From Euptelea pleiosperma (lineage: Eukaryota > Streptophyta > Magnoliopsida > Ranunculales > Eupteleaceae): a DNA stretch of 64,000 nt. Positions 1 to 12,500 of the stretch are shown one piece after another. The translations under genes were made by a program, and so were the position numbers. Below the pieces are notes generated by a model that worked only from the letters and a program-made list of their open reading frames with translations, did not search any database and was not told the DNA's origin. The stretch is taken from NCBI GenBank assembly GCA_035048495.1, contig JASUTR010000136.1:1-64000 (forward strand), read 5' to 3'. Numbering within the stretch: the stretch's first letter is position 1; every line of letters begins with the position of its first letter.

Positions 1-3000
1 TTCGTGACAGTCAAAACAAGTTAACTCCATCGTGCGTCAACGTCACAAATTGGACTCAGTTTGTGTGTTACATTCCGAAGCCTATAACTTGTGACTTTTT
101 CGCAACCGGACCTCGTAATTAGACTCGAATTCTTCCATTACCATTGTTTCAACACATTTGAAGTGTTGGAACATGATTTATGATGTCGAAACAAGTTAGC
201 TCCATCCGTGCGTCAACGTCTCAAATTGGACTCAGTTTGTGTGTTACATTCGGAAGCCTATAACTTGCGACTTTTCGCAATCGGACTCGTAATTAGACTC
301 AAACACTCCCTTATTATTGTTTCAACACATTTGAAGTATTGGAACAAGATTCGGGATGGCGAAACAAGTTAGCTCCATCCGTGCGTTAATGTCTCAAATG
401 GACTCAGTTTGTGTGTTACATTCCGAAGCCAATTACTTGGACTTTTTCGCAATCGGACCTCATAATTGGACTCAAACACTTCCATTTTATTGTTTCAACA
501 CATTTGAAGTGTTGGAACAAGATTCGGGATAGCGAAACAAGTTAGCTCCACCGTGCGTTAACGTCTCAAATTGGACTCAGTTTGTGTGTTACATTCAGAA
601 GCCTATAAACTTGTGACTTTTTCGCAACCGACTCGTAATTAGACTCGAACTTCCATTACTATTGTTTCAACACATTTGAAGTGTTGGAATAAGATTCGGG
701 ACAGTCGAAACAAGTTAGCTCCAACCGTGCATCAACGTCTCAAATTGGACTCAGTTTGTGTGTTACATTCAGAAGCCTATAACTTGTGACTTTTTCGCAA
801 CCGGACCTCGTAATTGGACTCAAAGTCTTCCATTACTATTGTTGCAACACATTTGAAGTGTTGGAAACAAGATTCGTGACAGTCAAAAAGTTGCTCCATT
901 CGTGCGTCAACGTCTCAAATTGGACTCAGTTTGTGTGTTACATTCCGAAGCCTATAACTTGTGACTTTTTCGCAACCGGACCTCGTAATTAGACTCGAAT
1001 TCTTCCATTACATTGTTTCAACACATTTGAAGTGTTGGAACAAGATTTATGCTGTCGAAACAAGTTAGCTCCATCCGTGCGTCAACGTCACAAATTGGAC
1101 TCAGTTTGTGTGTTACATTCCGAAGCCTATAACTTGCGACATTTTTTCGCAACGGACCTCGTAATTGGATCAAACACTTCCATTATTATTGTTTCAAACA
1201 CATTTGAAGTATTGGAACAAGTTCGGGTAGCGAAACAAGTTAGCTCCATCCGTGCGTTAATGTCTCAAATTGGACTCAGTTTGTGTGTTACATTCCGAAG
1301 CCTATAACTTGTGACTTTTTCGCAATCGGACCTCAATTGGACTCAAACACTTCCATTATTATTGTTTCAACACATTTGAAGTGTTGGAATAAGATTCGGG
1401 ACAGTCGAAACAAGTTAGCTCCACCGTGCGTCAAGTCTCAAATTGGACTCAGTTTGTGTGTTACATTCAGAAGCCTATAACTTGTGACTTTTTCGCAACC
1501 GACCTCGTAATTGGACTCAAAACTTCCATTACTATTGTTTCAACACATTTGAAGTGTTGGAATAAGATTCGGGACAGTCGAAACAAGTTAGCTCCAACGT
1601 GCGTCAACGTCTCAAATTGGACTCAGTTTGTGTGTTACATTCAGAAGCCTATAACTTGTGACTTTTTCGCAACCGGACCTCGTAATTGGACTCAAAGTCT
1701 TCCATTACTATTGTTTCAACACATTTGAAGTGTTGAAACAAGATTCGGACAGTCAAAACAAGTTTGCTCCTTCGTGCGTCAACGTCTCAAATTGGACTCA
1801 GTTTGTGTGTTACATTCGAAGCCTATAACTTGTGACTTTTTCGCAACCGAACCTCGTAATTGGACTCGAATTCTTCCATTACAATTGTTTCAACACATTT
1901 GAAGTGATGGAACAAGATTTATGATGTCGAAACAAGTTTGCTCCATCCGTACGTCAACGTCTCAAATTGGACTCAGTTTGTGTGTTACATTCCGAAGCCT
2001 ATAACTGTGACTTTTTCGCAATCGGAACCTCGTAATTGGACTCAAACTCTTCCATTATTATTGTTTCAACACATTTGAAGTATTGGAACAAGATTCGGGA
2101 TAGGCGAAACAAGTTAGCTCCATCCGTGCGTCAACGTCTCAAATTGGACTCAGTTTGTGTGTTACATTCCGAAGCCTATAACTTGTGACTTTTCGCAATC
2201 GGACCTCGTAATTGGACTCAAACTCTTCCATTATTATTGTTTCAACACATTTGAAGTTGAAACAAGATTCGGGACAGTCAAAACAAGTTAGCTCCATCGT
2301 GCGTCAACGTTCAATTGGACTCAGTTTGTGTGTTACATTCTGAAGCCTATAACTTGTGACTTTTTCGCAACCGACCTCGTAATTGGACTCAAAGTCTTCC
2401 ATTATTGTTGCAACACATTTGAAGTGTTGAACAAGATTCGGACAGCGAAACAAGTTAGCTCCATCCGTGCGTCAACGTCTCAAATTGGACTCAGTTAGTT
2501 TGTGTGTTACATTCGAAGGCTATAACTTGTGACTTTTTCACAACCGGAACCTCGTAATTGGACTCAAAGTCTTCCATTACTATTGTTGCAACACATTTGA
2601 AGTGTTGAACAAGATTGTGACAGTAAACAAGTTAGCTCCATCCGTGCGTCAACGTCTCAAATTGGACTCAGTTTGTGTGTTACATTCCGAAGCCTATAAC
2701 TTGTGACTTTTTCGCAACCGGACCTCGTAATTAGACTCGAATTCTTCCATTACAATTGTTTCAACACATTTGAAGTGTTGAACAAGATTTATACTGTCTA
2801 AAACAAGTTAGCTCCATCATGCGTCAACGTCTCAAATTGGACTCAGTTGTGTGTTACATTCCGAAGCCTATAACTTGTGACTTTTTGCGACCCGGACCTC
2901 GTAATTAGACTCAAATCTTCCATTCTTCATTGTCAACACATTTGAAGTTTGGAACAAGATTCGGGATAGGCGAACAAACTTAGCTCCATCCGTGCGTCAA

Positions 3001-3131
3001 CGTCAAATTGGACTCAGTTAGTGTGTTACATTCCGAAGCCTATAACTTGTGACTTTTTCGCAACCGGACCTCGTAATTAGTCAAAGTCTTCCTTACTATT
3101 GTTTGCAACACATTTGAAGTGTTTGGAACAA
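1..3131. repeat. Satellite block, 18 monomers, rich in single-base deletions
   Basis: Monomer order is H I J K L H I J K L M N X Y Z E F G. The block is about 55 bases shorter than 18 x 177. Spacing of the shared cagttt word between 57 and 3540 averages about 174 bases, ranging from 170 to 177. Losses are mostly single bases in short runs or scattered sites, with a few small insertions such as the extra tagt near 2495. The first 500 bases share private marks (gttaactcc, cggaagcc, cactccc) with 48600-49000, 59230-59660 and 61540-61960, so they belong to the same sub-family as the right end. Confidence 0.85.
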
Positions 3132-6100
3132 GATTCGTGACAGTCGAAACAAGTTAGCTCCATCCGTGCGTCAACGTCTCAAATTGGACTCAGTTTGTGT
3201 GTTACATTCGAAGCCTATAACTTGTGACTTTTTCGCAACCGGACCTCGTAATTGGACTCGAATTCTTCCATTACAATTGTTTCAACACATTTGAAGTGTT
3301 GGAACAAGATTATGACGTCGAAACAAGTTAGCTCCATCCGTGCGTCAACGTCTCAAATTGGACTCAGTTTGTGTGTTACATTCCGAAGCCTATAACTTGC
3401 GACTTTTTCGCAACGGACCTCGTAATTGGACTCAAACACTTCCATTATTATTGTTTCAACACATTTGAAGTATTGGAACAAGATTCGGGATAGGCGAAAC
3501 AAGTTAGCTCCATCCGTGCGTAACGTCTCAAATTGGACTCAGTTTGTGTGTTACATTCCGAAGCCTATAACTTGTGACTTTTTCGCAATCGGACCTTAAT
3601 TGACTCAAACACTTCCATTATTATTGTTTCAACACATTTGAAGTGTTGGAATAAGATTCGGGACAGTCGAAACAAGTTAGCTCCAACCGTGCGTCAACGT
3701 CTCAAATTGACTCAGTTTGTGTGTTACATTCAGAAGCCTATAACTTGTGACTTTTTCGCAAACCGAACCTCGTAATTAGACTCGAATTCTTCCATTACTA
3801 TTGTTTCAACACATTTGAAGTGTTGGAATAAGATTCGGGACAGTCGAAACAAGTTAGCTCCAACCGGCATCAACGTCTCAAATTGGACTCAGTTTGTGTG
3901 TTACATTCAGAAGCCTATAACTTGTGACTTTTTCGCAACCGGACCTCGTAATTGGACTCAAAGTCTTCCATTACTATTATTGCAACACATTGAAGTGTTT
4001 AAACAAGATTCGTGACAGTCAAAACAAGTTAGCTCCATCCGTGCGGCAACGTCACAAATTGGACTCAGTTGTGTGTTACATTCCGAAGCCTATAACTTGT
4101 GACTTTTTTCGCAACCGACCTCGTAATTAGACTCGAATTCTTCCATTACAATTGTTTCAACACATTTGAAGTGTTGGAACAAGATTTATGACTGTCGAAA
4201 CAAGTTAGCTCCATCCGTGCGTCAACGTCTCAAATTGGACTCAGTTTGTGTGTTACATTCGAAGCCTATAACTTGCGACATTTTCGCAATCGGACCTCGT
4301 AATTGGACTCAAACACTTCCATTATTATTGTTTCAACACATTTGAAGTATTGGAACAAGATTCGGGATAGGCGAAACAAGTTAGCTCCATCCGTGCGTTA
4401 ATGTCTCAAATTGGACTCAGTTTGTGTGTTACATTCCGAAGCCTATAACTTGTGACTTTTTCGCATTCGGACCTCATAATTGGACTCAAACACTTCCATT
4501 ATTATTGTTTCAACACATTTGAAGTGTTGGAATAAGATTCGGGACAGTCGAAACAAGTTAGCTCCAACCGTGCGTCAACGTCTCAAATTGGACTCAGTTT
4601 GTGTGTTACATTCAGAAGCCTATAACTTGTGACTTTTTCGCAACCGAACCTCGTAATTAGACTCGAATTCTTCCATTACTATTGTTTCAACACATTTGAA
4701 GTGTTGGAATAAGATTCGGGACAGTCGAAACAAGTAGCTCCAACCGTGCATCAACGTCTCAAATTGGACTCAGTTTGTGTGTTACATTCAGAAGCCTATA
4801 ACTTGTGACTTTTTCGCAACCGGACCTCGTAATTGGAGTCAAAGTCTTCCATTACTATTGTTGCAACACATTTGAAGTGTTGAAACAAGATTCGTGACAG
4901 TCAAAACAAGTTTGCTCCATCCGTGCGTCAACGTCTCAAATTGGACTCAGTTTGTGGTGTTACATTCCGAAGCCTATAACTTGTGACTTTTTCGCAACCG
5001 AACCACGTAATTAGACTTGAATTCTTCCATTACAATTGTTTCAACACATTTGAAGTGATGGAACAAGATTTATGACTGTCGAAACAAGTTAGCTCCATCC
5101 GTGCGTCAACGTCTCAAATTGGACTCAGTTTGTGTGTTACATTCCGAAGCCTATAACTCGTGACTTTTTCGCAATCGGACCTCGTAATTGGACTCAAACT
5201 CTTCCATTATTATTGTTTCAACACATTTGAAGTATTGGAACAAGATTCGGGATAGGCGAAACAAGTTAGCTCCATCCGTGCGTCAACGTCTCAAATTGGA
5301 CTCAGTTTGTGTGTTACATTCCGAAGCCTATAACCTGTGACTTTTTCGCAACCGGACCTCGTAATTAGACTCGAATTCTTCCATTACAATTGTTTCAATA
5401 CATTTGAAGTGTTGGAACAAGATTTATGATTGTCCGAAACAAGTTAGCTCCATCTGTGTGTCAACGTCTAAAATTGGACTCAGTTTGTGTGTTACATTCC
5501 GAAGCCAATAACTTGTGACTTTTTCGCGACCGGACCTCGTAATTGGACTCAAACTCTTCCACTACTATTGTTTCAACACATTTGATGTGTTGGAACAAGA
5601 TTTATGACTGTCGAAAAAAGTTAGCTCCATCCGTGCGTCAACGTCTCAAATTGGACTCAGTTTGTCTGTTACATTCCAAAGCCTATAACTTGTGACTTTT
5701 TCGCAATCGAACCTCGTAATTAGACTCGAATTCTTCCATTACTATTGTTTCAACACATTTGAAGTGTTGGAATAAGATTCGGGACAGTCGAAACAAGTTA
5801 GCTCCAACCGTGCGTCAACGTCTCAAATTGGGACTCAGTTTGTATGTTACATTCCGAAGCCTATAACTTGTGGCTTTTTCGCAACCGAACCTCGTAATTA
5901 GACTCGAATTCTTTCATTACTATTGTTTCAACACATTTGAAGTGTTGGAACAAGATTCGGGACAGTCGACACAAGTTAGCTCCATCCGTGCGTGAACATC
6001 TCAAATTGGACTCAGTTCGTGTGTTACATTCCGAAGCCTTTAACTTTTGACTTTTTCGCAATCAGACCTCGTAATTGGCCTCAAACTCTTCCATTATTAT

Positions 6101-6838
6101 TGTTTCAACACATTTGAAGTATTGGAACAAGATTCAGGATAGGCGAAACAAGTTAGCTCCATCCGTGCGTCAACGTCTCAAATTGGACTCAGTTTGTGTG
6201 TTACATTCCGAAGCCTATAACTTGTGACTTTTTCGCAATCGGACCTCGTAATTGGACTCAAAGTCTTCCATACTATTGTTGCAACACATTTGAAGTGTTG
6301 AAACAAGATTCGTGACAGTCAAAACAAGTTAGCTCCATCCGTGCGTCAACGTCTCAAATTGGACTCAGTTTGTGTGTTACATTCCGAAGCCTATAACCTG
6401 TGACTTTTTCGCAACTGGACCTCTTAATTAGACTCAAATTCTTCCATTACAATTGTTTCAATACATTTGAAGTGTTGGAACAAGATTTATGACTGTCGAA
6501 ACAAGTTAGCTCCATCTGTGTGTCAACGTCTAAAATTGGACTCAGTTTGTGTGTTACATTCCGAAGCCTATAACTTGTGACTTTTTCGCGACCTGGACCT
6601 CGTAATTGGACTCAAACTCTTCCACTACTATTGTTTCAACACATTTGATGTGTTGGAACAAGATTCGGGATAGGCGAAACAAGTTAGCTCCATCCGTGCG
6701 TCAACGTCACAAATTGGACTCAGTTTGTGTGTTACATTCCGAAGCCTATAACTTGTGACTTTTTCGCAACCGGACCTCGTAATTAGACTCGAATTCTTCC
6801 ATTACAATTGTTTCAACACATTTGAAGTGTTGGAACAA
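3132..6838. repeat. 21-monomer block, first copy (H I J K L H I J K L M N O P Q R S T U V W)
   Basis: This segment is collinear with 8785-12500, monomer for monomer. Shared rare marks include tgcggcaacgtcac (4042 and 9706), gcattcgg (4464 and 10128), ggagtcaaag (4836 and 10501), gaaccacg (5000 and 10665) and gccaataac (5503 and 11168). It is nine bases shorter than its partner, mostly because of small deletions before about 4300. Monomers O to W appear here for the first time from the left. Confidence 0.85.
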
Positions 6839-8784
6839 GACTTATGACTGTCGAAACAAGTTAGCTCCATCCGTGCGTCAACGTCTCAAATTGGACTCAG
6901 TTTGTGTGTTACATTCCGAAGCCTATAACTTGTGACTTTTTCGCAATCGGACCTCATAATTGGACTCAAACACTTCCATTATTATTGTTTCAACACATTT
7001 GAAGTGTTGGAATAAGATTCGGGACAGTCGAAACAAGTTAGCTCCAACCGTGCGTCAACGTCTCAAATTGGACTCAGTTTGTGTGTTACATTCAGAAGCC
7101 TATAACTTGTGACTTTTTCGCAACCGAACCTCGTAATTAGACTCGAATTCTTCCATTACTATTGTTTCAACACATTTGAAGTGTTGGAATAAGATTCGGG
7201 ACAGTCGAAACAAGTTAGCTCCAACCGTGTATCAACGTCTCAAATTGGACTCAGTTTGTGTGTTACATTCAGAAGCCTATAACTTGTGACTTTTTCGCAA
7301 CCGGACCTCGTAATTGGACTCAAAGTCTTCCATTACTATTGTTGCAACACATTTGAAGTGTTGAAACAAGATTCGTGACAGTCAAAACAAGTTTGCTCCA
7401 TCCGTGCGTCAACGTCTCAAATTGGACTCAGTTTGTGTGTTACATTCCGAAGCCTATAACTTGTGACTTTTTCGCAACCGAACCTCGTAATTAGACTCGA
7501 ATTCTTCGATTACAATTGTTTCAACACATTTGAAGTGATGGAACAAGATTTATGACTGTCGAAACAAGTTTGCTCCATCCGTACGTCAACGTCTCAAATT
7601 GGACTCAGTTTGTGAGTTACATTCCGAAGCCTATAACTCGTGACTTTTTCGCAATCGGACCTCGTAATTGGACTCAAACTCTTCCATTATTATTGTTTCA
7701 ACACATTTGAAGTATTGGAACAAGATTCGGGATAGGCGAAACAAGTTAGCTCCATCCGTGCGTCAACGTCTCAAATTGGACTCAGTTTGTGTGTTACATT
7801 CCGAAGCCTATAACTTGTGACTTTTTCGCAACCGGACCTCGTAATTGGACTCAAAGTCTTCCATACTATTGTTGCAACACATTTGAAGTGTTGAAACAAG
7901 ATTCGTGACAGTCAAAACAAGTTAGCTCCATCCGTGCGTCAACGTTTCAAGTTGGACTCAGTTTGTGTGTTACATTCTGAAGCCTATAACTTATGACATT
8001 TCGCAATCGAATCCTCGTAATTGGACTCAAACTCTTCCATTATTATTGTTTCAACACATTTGAAGTATTGGAACAAGATTCGGGATAGGCGAAACAAGTT
8101 AGCTCCATCCGTGCGTCAACGTCTCAAATTGGACTCAGTTAGTGTGTTACATTCCGAAGGCTATAACTTGTGACTTTTTCACAACCGGACCTCGTAATTG
8201 GACTCAAAGTCTTCCATTACTATTGTTGCAACACATTTGAAGTGTTGAATCAAGATTCGTGACAGTAAAGACAAGTTAGCTCCATCCATGCGTCAACGTC
8301 TCAAATTGGACTCATTTTGTGTGTTACATTCCGAAGCCTATAACTTGTGACTTTTTCGCAACCGGACCTCGTAATTAGACTCGAATTCTTCCATTACAAT
8401 TGTTTCAACACATTTGAAGTGTTGGAACAAGATTTATAACTGTCTAAACAAGTTAGCTCCATCTGTATGTCAACGTCTTAAATTGGACTCAGTTTGTGTG
8501 TTATATTCCGAAGCCTATAACTTGTGACTTTTTTGCGACCGGACCTCGTAATTACACTCAAACTCTTCCATTTCTATCATTTCAACACTTTTGAAGTATT
8601 GGAACAAGATTCGGGATAGGCGAAACAACTTAGCTCCATCCGTGCGTCAACGCCTCAAATTGGACTCAGTTAGTGTGTTACATTCCGAAGCCTATAACTT
8701 GTGACTTTTTCGCAACCGGACCTCGTAATTGGAGTCAAAGTCTTCCATTACTATTGTTGCAACACATTTGAAGTGTTTAAACAA
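6839..8784. repeat. Satellite block, 11 monomers (I/J fusion, K L M N X Y Z E F G)
   Basis: The first monomer (6839-7015) starts like I, with a gactta/tgactgtcg linker and gcgtcaacg, and ends like J (cctcataatt). It therefore looks like a recombined copy that removed one monomer. The remainder follows the basic 13-monomer order, including the N sub-variant with ccgtacgtc (7579). The E and F monomers at 8262-8615 carry private changes (ctgtatgtc, cttaaattgg, attacactc). Confidence 0.8.
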
Positions 8785-9052
8785 GATTCGTGACAGTCAA
8801 AACAAGTTTGCTCCATCCGTGCGTCAACGTCTCAAATTGGACTCAGTTTGTGTGTTACATTCCGAAGCCTATAACTTGTGACTTTTTCGCAACCGGACCT
8901 CGTAATTAGACTCGAATTCTTCCATTACAATTGTTTCAACACATTTGAAGTGTTGGAACAAGATTTATGACTGTCGAAACAAGTTAGCTCCATCCGTGCG
9001 TCAACGTCTCAAATTGGACTCAGTTTGTGTGTTACATTCCGAAGCCTATAAC

Positions 9053-9069
9053 TTGCGACATTTTCGCAA
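9053..9069. other. Perfect 6-bp inverted repeat specific to the I monomer, representative copy
   Basis: TTGCGA and TCGCAA flank the five-base spacer CATTT. The usual monomer reads ttgtgactttttcgcaa, in which one arm position is mismatched. The I variant therefore has a perfect dyad where the others do not. It recurs in each I monomer, such as near 9938, 12592, 15424 and 31181. No function is claimed. Confidence 0.65.
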
Positions 9070-12000
9070 ACGGACCTCGTAATTGGACTCAAACACTTCC
9101 ATTATTATTGTTTCAACACATTTGAAGTATTGGAACAAGATTCGGGATAGGCGAAACAAGTTAGCTCCATCCGTGCGTTAATGTCTCAAATTGGACTCAG
9201 TTTGTGTGTTACATTCCGAAGCCTATAACTTGTGACTTTTTCGCAATCGGACCTCATAATTGGACTCAAACACTTCCATTATTATTGTTTCAACACATTT
9301 GAAGTGTTGGAATAAGATTCGGGACAGTCGAAACAAGTTAGCTCCAACCGTGCGTCAACGTCTCAAATTGGACTCAGTTTGTGTGTTACATTCAGAAGCC
9401 TATAACTTGTGACTTTTTCGCAACCGAACCTCGTAATTAGACTCGAATTCTTCCATTACTATTGTTTCAACACATTTGAAGTGTTGGAATAAGATTCGGG
9501 ACAGTCGAAACAAGTTAGCTCCAACCGTGCATCAACGTCTCAAATTGGACTCAGTTTGTGTGTTACATTCAGAAGCCTATAACTTGTGACTTTTTCGCAA
9601 CCGGACCTCGTAATTGGACTCAAAGTCTTCCATTACTATTATTGCAACACATTTGAAGTGTTTAAACAAGATTCGTGACAGTCAAAACAAGTTAGCTCCA
9701 TCCGTGCGGCAACGTCACAAATTGGACTCAGTTTGTGTGTTACATTCCGAAGCCTATAACTTGTGACTTTTTCGCAACCGGACCTCGTAATTAGACTCGA
9801 ATTCTTCCATTACAATTGTTTCAACACATTTGAAGTGTTGGAACAAGATTTATGACTGTCGAAACAAGTTAGCTCCATCCGTGCGTCAACGTCTCAAATT
9901 GGACTCAGTTTGTGTGTTACATTCCGAAGCCTATAACTTGCGACATTTTCGCAATCGGACCTCGTAATTGGACTCAAACACTTCCATTATTATTGTTTCA
10001 ACACATTTGAAGTATTGGAACAAGATTCGGGATAGGCGAAACAAGTTAGCTCCATCCGTGCGTTAATGTCTCAAATTGGACTCAGTTTGTGTGTTACATT
10101 CCGAAGCCTATAACTTGTGACTTTTTCGCATTCGGACCTCATAATTGGACTCAAACACTTCCATTATTATTGTTTCAACACATTTGAAGTGTTGGAATAA
10201 GATTCGGGACAGTCGAAACAAGTTAGCTCCAACCGTGCGTCAACGTCTCAAATTGGACTCAGTTTGTGTGTTACATTCAGAAGCCTATAACTTGTGACTT
10301 TTTCGCAACCGAACCTCGTAATTAGACTCGAATTCTTCCATTACTATTGTTTCAACACATTTGAAGTGTTGGAATAAGATTCGGGACAGTCGAAACAAGT
10401 TAGCTCCAACCGTGCATCAACGTCTCAAATTGGACTCAGTTTGTGTGTTACATTCAGAAGCCTATAACTTGTGACTTTTTCGCAACCGGACCTCGTAATT
10501 GGAGTCAAAGTCTTCCATTACTATTGTTGCAACACATTTGAAGTGTTGAAACAAGATTCGTGACAGTCAAAACAAGTTTGCTCCATCCGTGCGTCAACGT
10601 CTCAAATTGGACTCAGTTTGTGTGTTACATTCCGAAGCCTATAACTTGTGACTTTTTCGCAACCGAACCACGTAATTAGACTTGAATTCTTCCATTACAA
10701 TTGTTTCAACACATTTGAAGTGATGGAACAAGATTTATGACTGTCGAAACAAGTTAGCTCCATCCGTGCGTCAACGTCTCAAATTGGACTCAGTTTGTGT
10801 GTTACATTCCGAAGCCTATAACTCGTGACTTTTTCGCAATCGGACCTCGTAATTGGACTCAAACTCTTCCATTATTATTGTTTCAACACATTTGAAGTAT
10901 TGGAACAAGATTCGGGATAGGCGAAACAAGTTAGCTCCATCCGTGCGTCAACGTCTCAAATTGGACTCAGTTTGTGTGTTACATTCCGAAGCCTATAACC
11001 TGTGACTTTTTCGCAACCGGACCACGTAATTAGACTCGAATTCTTCCATTACAATTGTTTCAATACATTTGAAGTGTTGGAACAAGATTTATGATTGTCG
11101 AAACAAGTTAGCTCCATCTGTGTGTCAACGTCTAAAATTGGACTCAGTTTGTGTGTTACATTCCGAAGCCAATAACTTGTGACTTTTTCGCGACCGGACC
11201 TCGTAATTGGACTCAAACTCTTCCACTACTATTGTTTCAACACATTTGATGTGTTGGAACAAGATTTATGACTGTCGAAAAAAGTTAGCTCCATCCGTGC
11301 GTCAACGTCTCAAATTGGACTCAGTTTGTCTGTTACATTCCAAAGCCTATAACTTGTGACTTTTTCGCAATCGAACCTCGTAATTAGACTCGAATTCTTC
11401 CATTACTATTGTTTCAACACATTTGAAGTGTTGGAATAAGATTCGGGACAGTCGAAACAAGTTAGCTCCAACCGTGCGTCAACGTCTCAAATTGGACTCA
11501 GTTTGTATGTTACATTCCGAAGCCTATAACTTGTGGCTTTTTCGCAACCGAATCTCGTAATTAGACTCGAATTCTTTCATTACTATTGTTTCAACACATT
11601 TGAAGTGTTGGAACAAGATTCGGGACAGTCGACACAAGTTAGCTCCATCCGTGCGTGAACATCTCAAATTGGACTCAGTTCGTGTGTTACATTCCGAAGC
11701 CTTTAACTTTTGACTTTTTCGCAATCAGACCTCGTAATTGGCCTCAAACTCTTCCATTATTATTGTTTCAACACATTTGAAGTATTGGAACAAGATTCAG
11801 GATAGGCGAAACAAGTTAGCTCCATCCGTGCGTCAACGTCTCAAATTGGACTCAGTTTGTGTGTTACATTCCGAAGCCTATAACTTGTGACTTTTTCGCA
11901 ATCGGACCTCGTAATTGGACTCAAAGTCTTCCATACTATTGTTGCAACACATTTGAAGTGTTGAAACAAGATTCGTGACAGTCAAAACAAGTTAGCTCCA

Positions 12001-12472
12001 TCCGTGCGTCAACGTCTCAAATTGGACTCAGTTTGTGTGTTACATTCCGAAGCCTATAACCTGTGACTTTTTCGCAACTGGACCTCTTAATTAGACTCAA
12101 ATTCTTCCATTACAATTGTTTCAATACATTTGAAGTGTTGGAACAAGATTTATGACTGTCGAAACAAGTTAGCTCCATCTGTGTGTCAACGTCTAAAATT
12201 GGACTCAGTTTGTGTGTTACATTCCGAAGCCTATAACTTGTGACTTTTTCGCGACCGGACCTCGTAATTGGACTCAAACTCTTCCACTACTATTGTTTCA
12301 ACACATTTGATGTGTTGGAACAAGATTCGGGATAGGCGAAACAAGTTAGCTCCATCCGTGCGTCAACGTCACAAATTGGACTCAGTTTGTGTGTTACATT
12401 CCGAAGCCTATAACTTGTGACTTTTTCGCAACCGGACCTCGTAATTAGACTCGAATTCTTCCATTACAATTG

Positions 12473-12497
12473 TTTCAACACATTTGAAGTGTTGGAA
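12473..12497. other. Dyad (inverted repeat) present in most monomers, representative copy
   Basis: The arms tttcaacac and gtgttggaa flank the seven-base spacer atttgaa. Eight of the nine positions pair as Watson-Crick and the third pair is T/G. The same dyad is found in every monomer ending in gtgttgg. Monomers ending in gtattgg (I, N, S, F, Y) carry one more mismatch, and those with caatac (O, U) have a T/G pair. Whether it extrudes as a hairpin or binds a protein cannot be judged from sequence. Confidence 0.7.
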
Positions 12498-12500
12498 CAA

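Larger units (their letters stand above)
8785..12500. repeat. 21-monomer block, second copy (H to W)
   Basis: Length is 3,716 bases, against an expected 3,717. Nearly every diagnostic base agrees with 3132-6838, at an offset that settles at about 5,662 bases (32 monomers). A few single-base differences exist, for example gaatctcg at 11551 where the left copy has gaacctcg. It is free of the indel excess seen at the left edge. It therefore serves as the reference for judging the left copy. Confidence 0.88.

Noticed and set aside
786..4130. Open frames of 65-100 residues on the plus strand as possible genes
   Set aside because: They are read-through of the satellite in a region with many one-base deletions. 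Their sequence is the same monomer translated repeatedly, they have no gene context, and they vanish or shift in the intact copies.
9324..9345. CENP-B box in the linker (attcgggacagtcgaaac)
   Set aside because: It matches TTCG, the central A and the CG, but has AA where the box needs GG. Two core mismatches and other linker variants that lose the motif make this coincidence.
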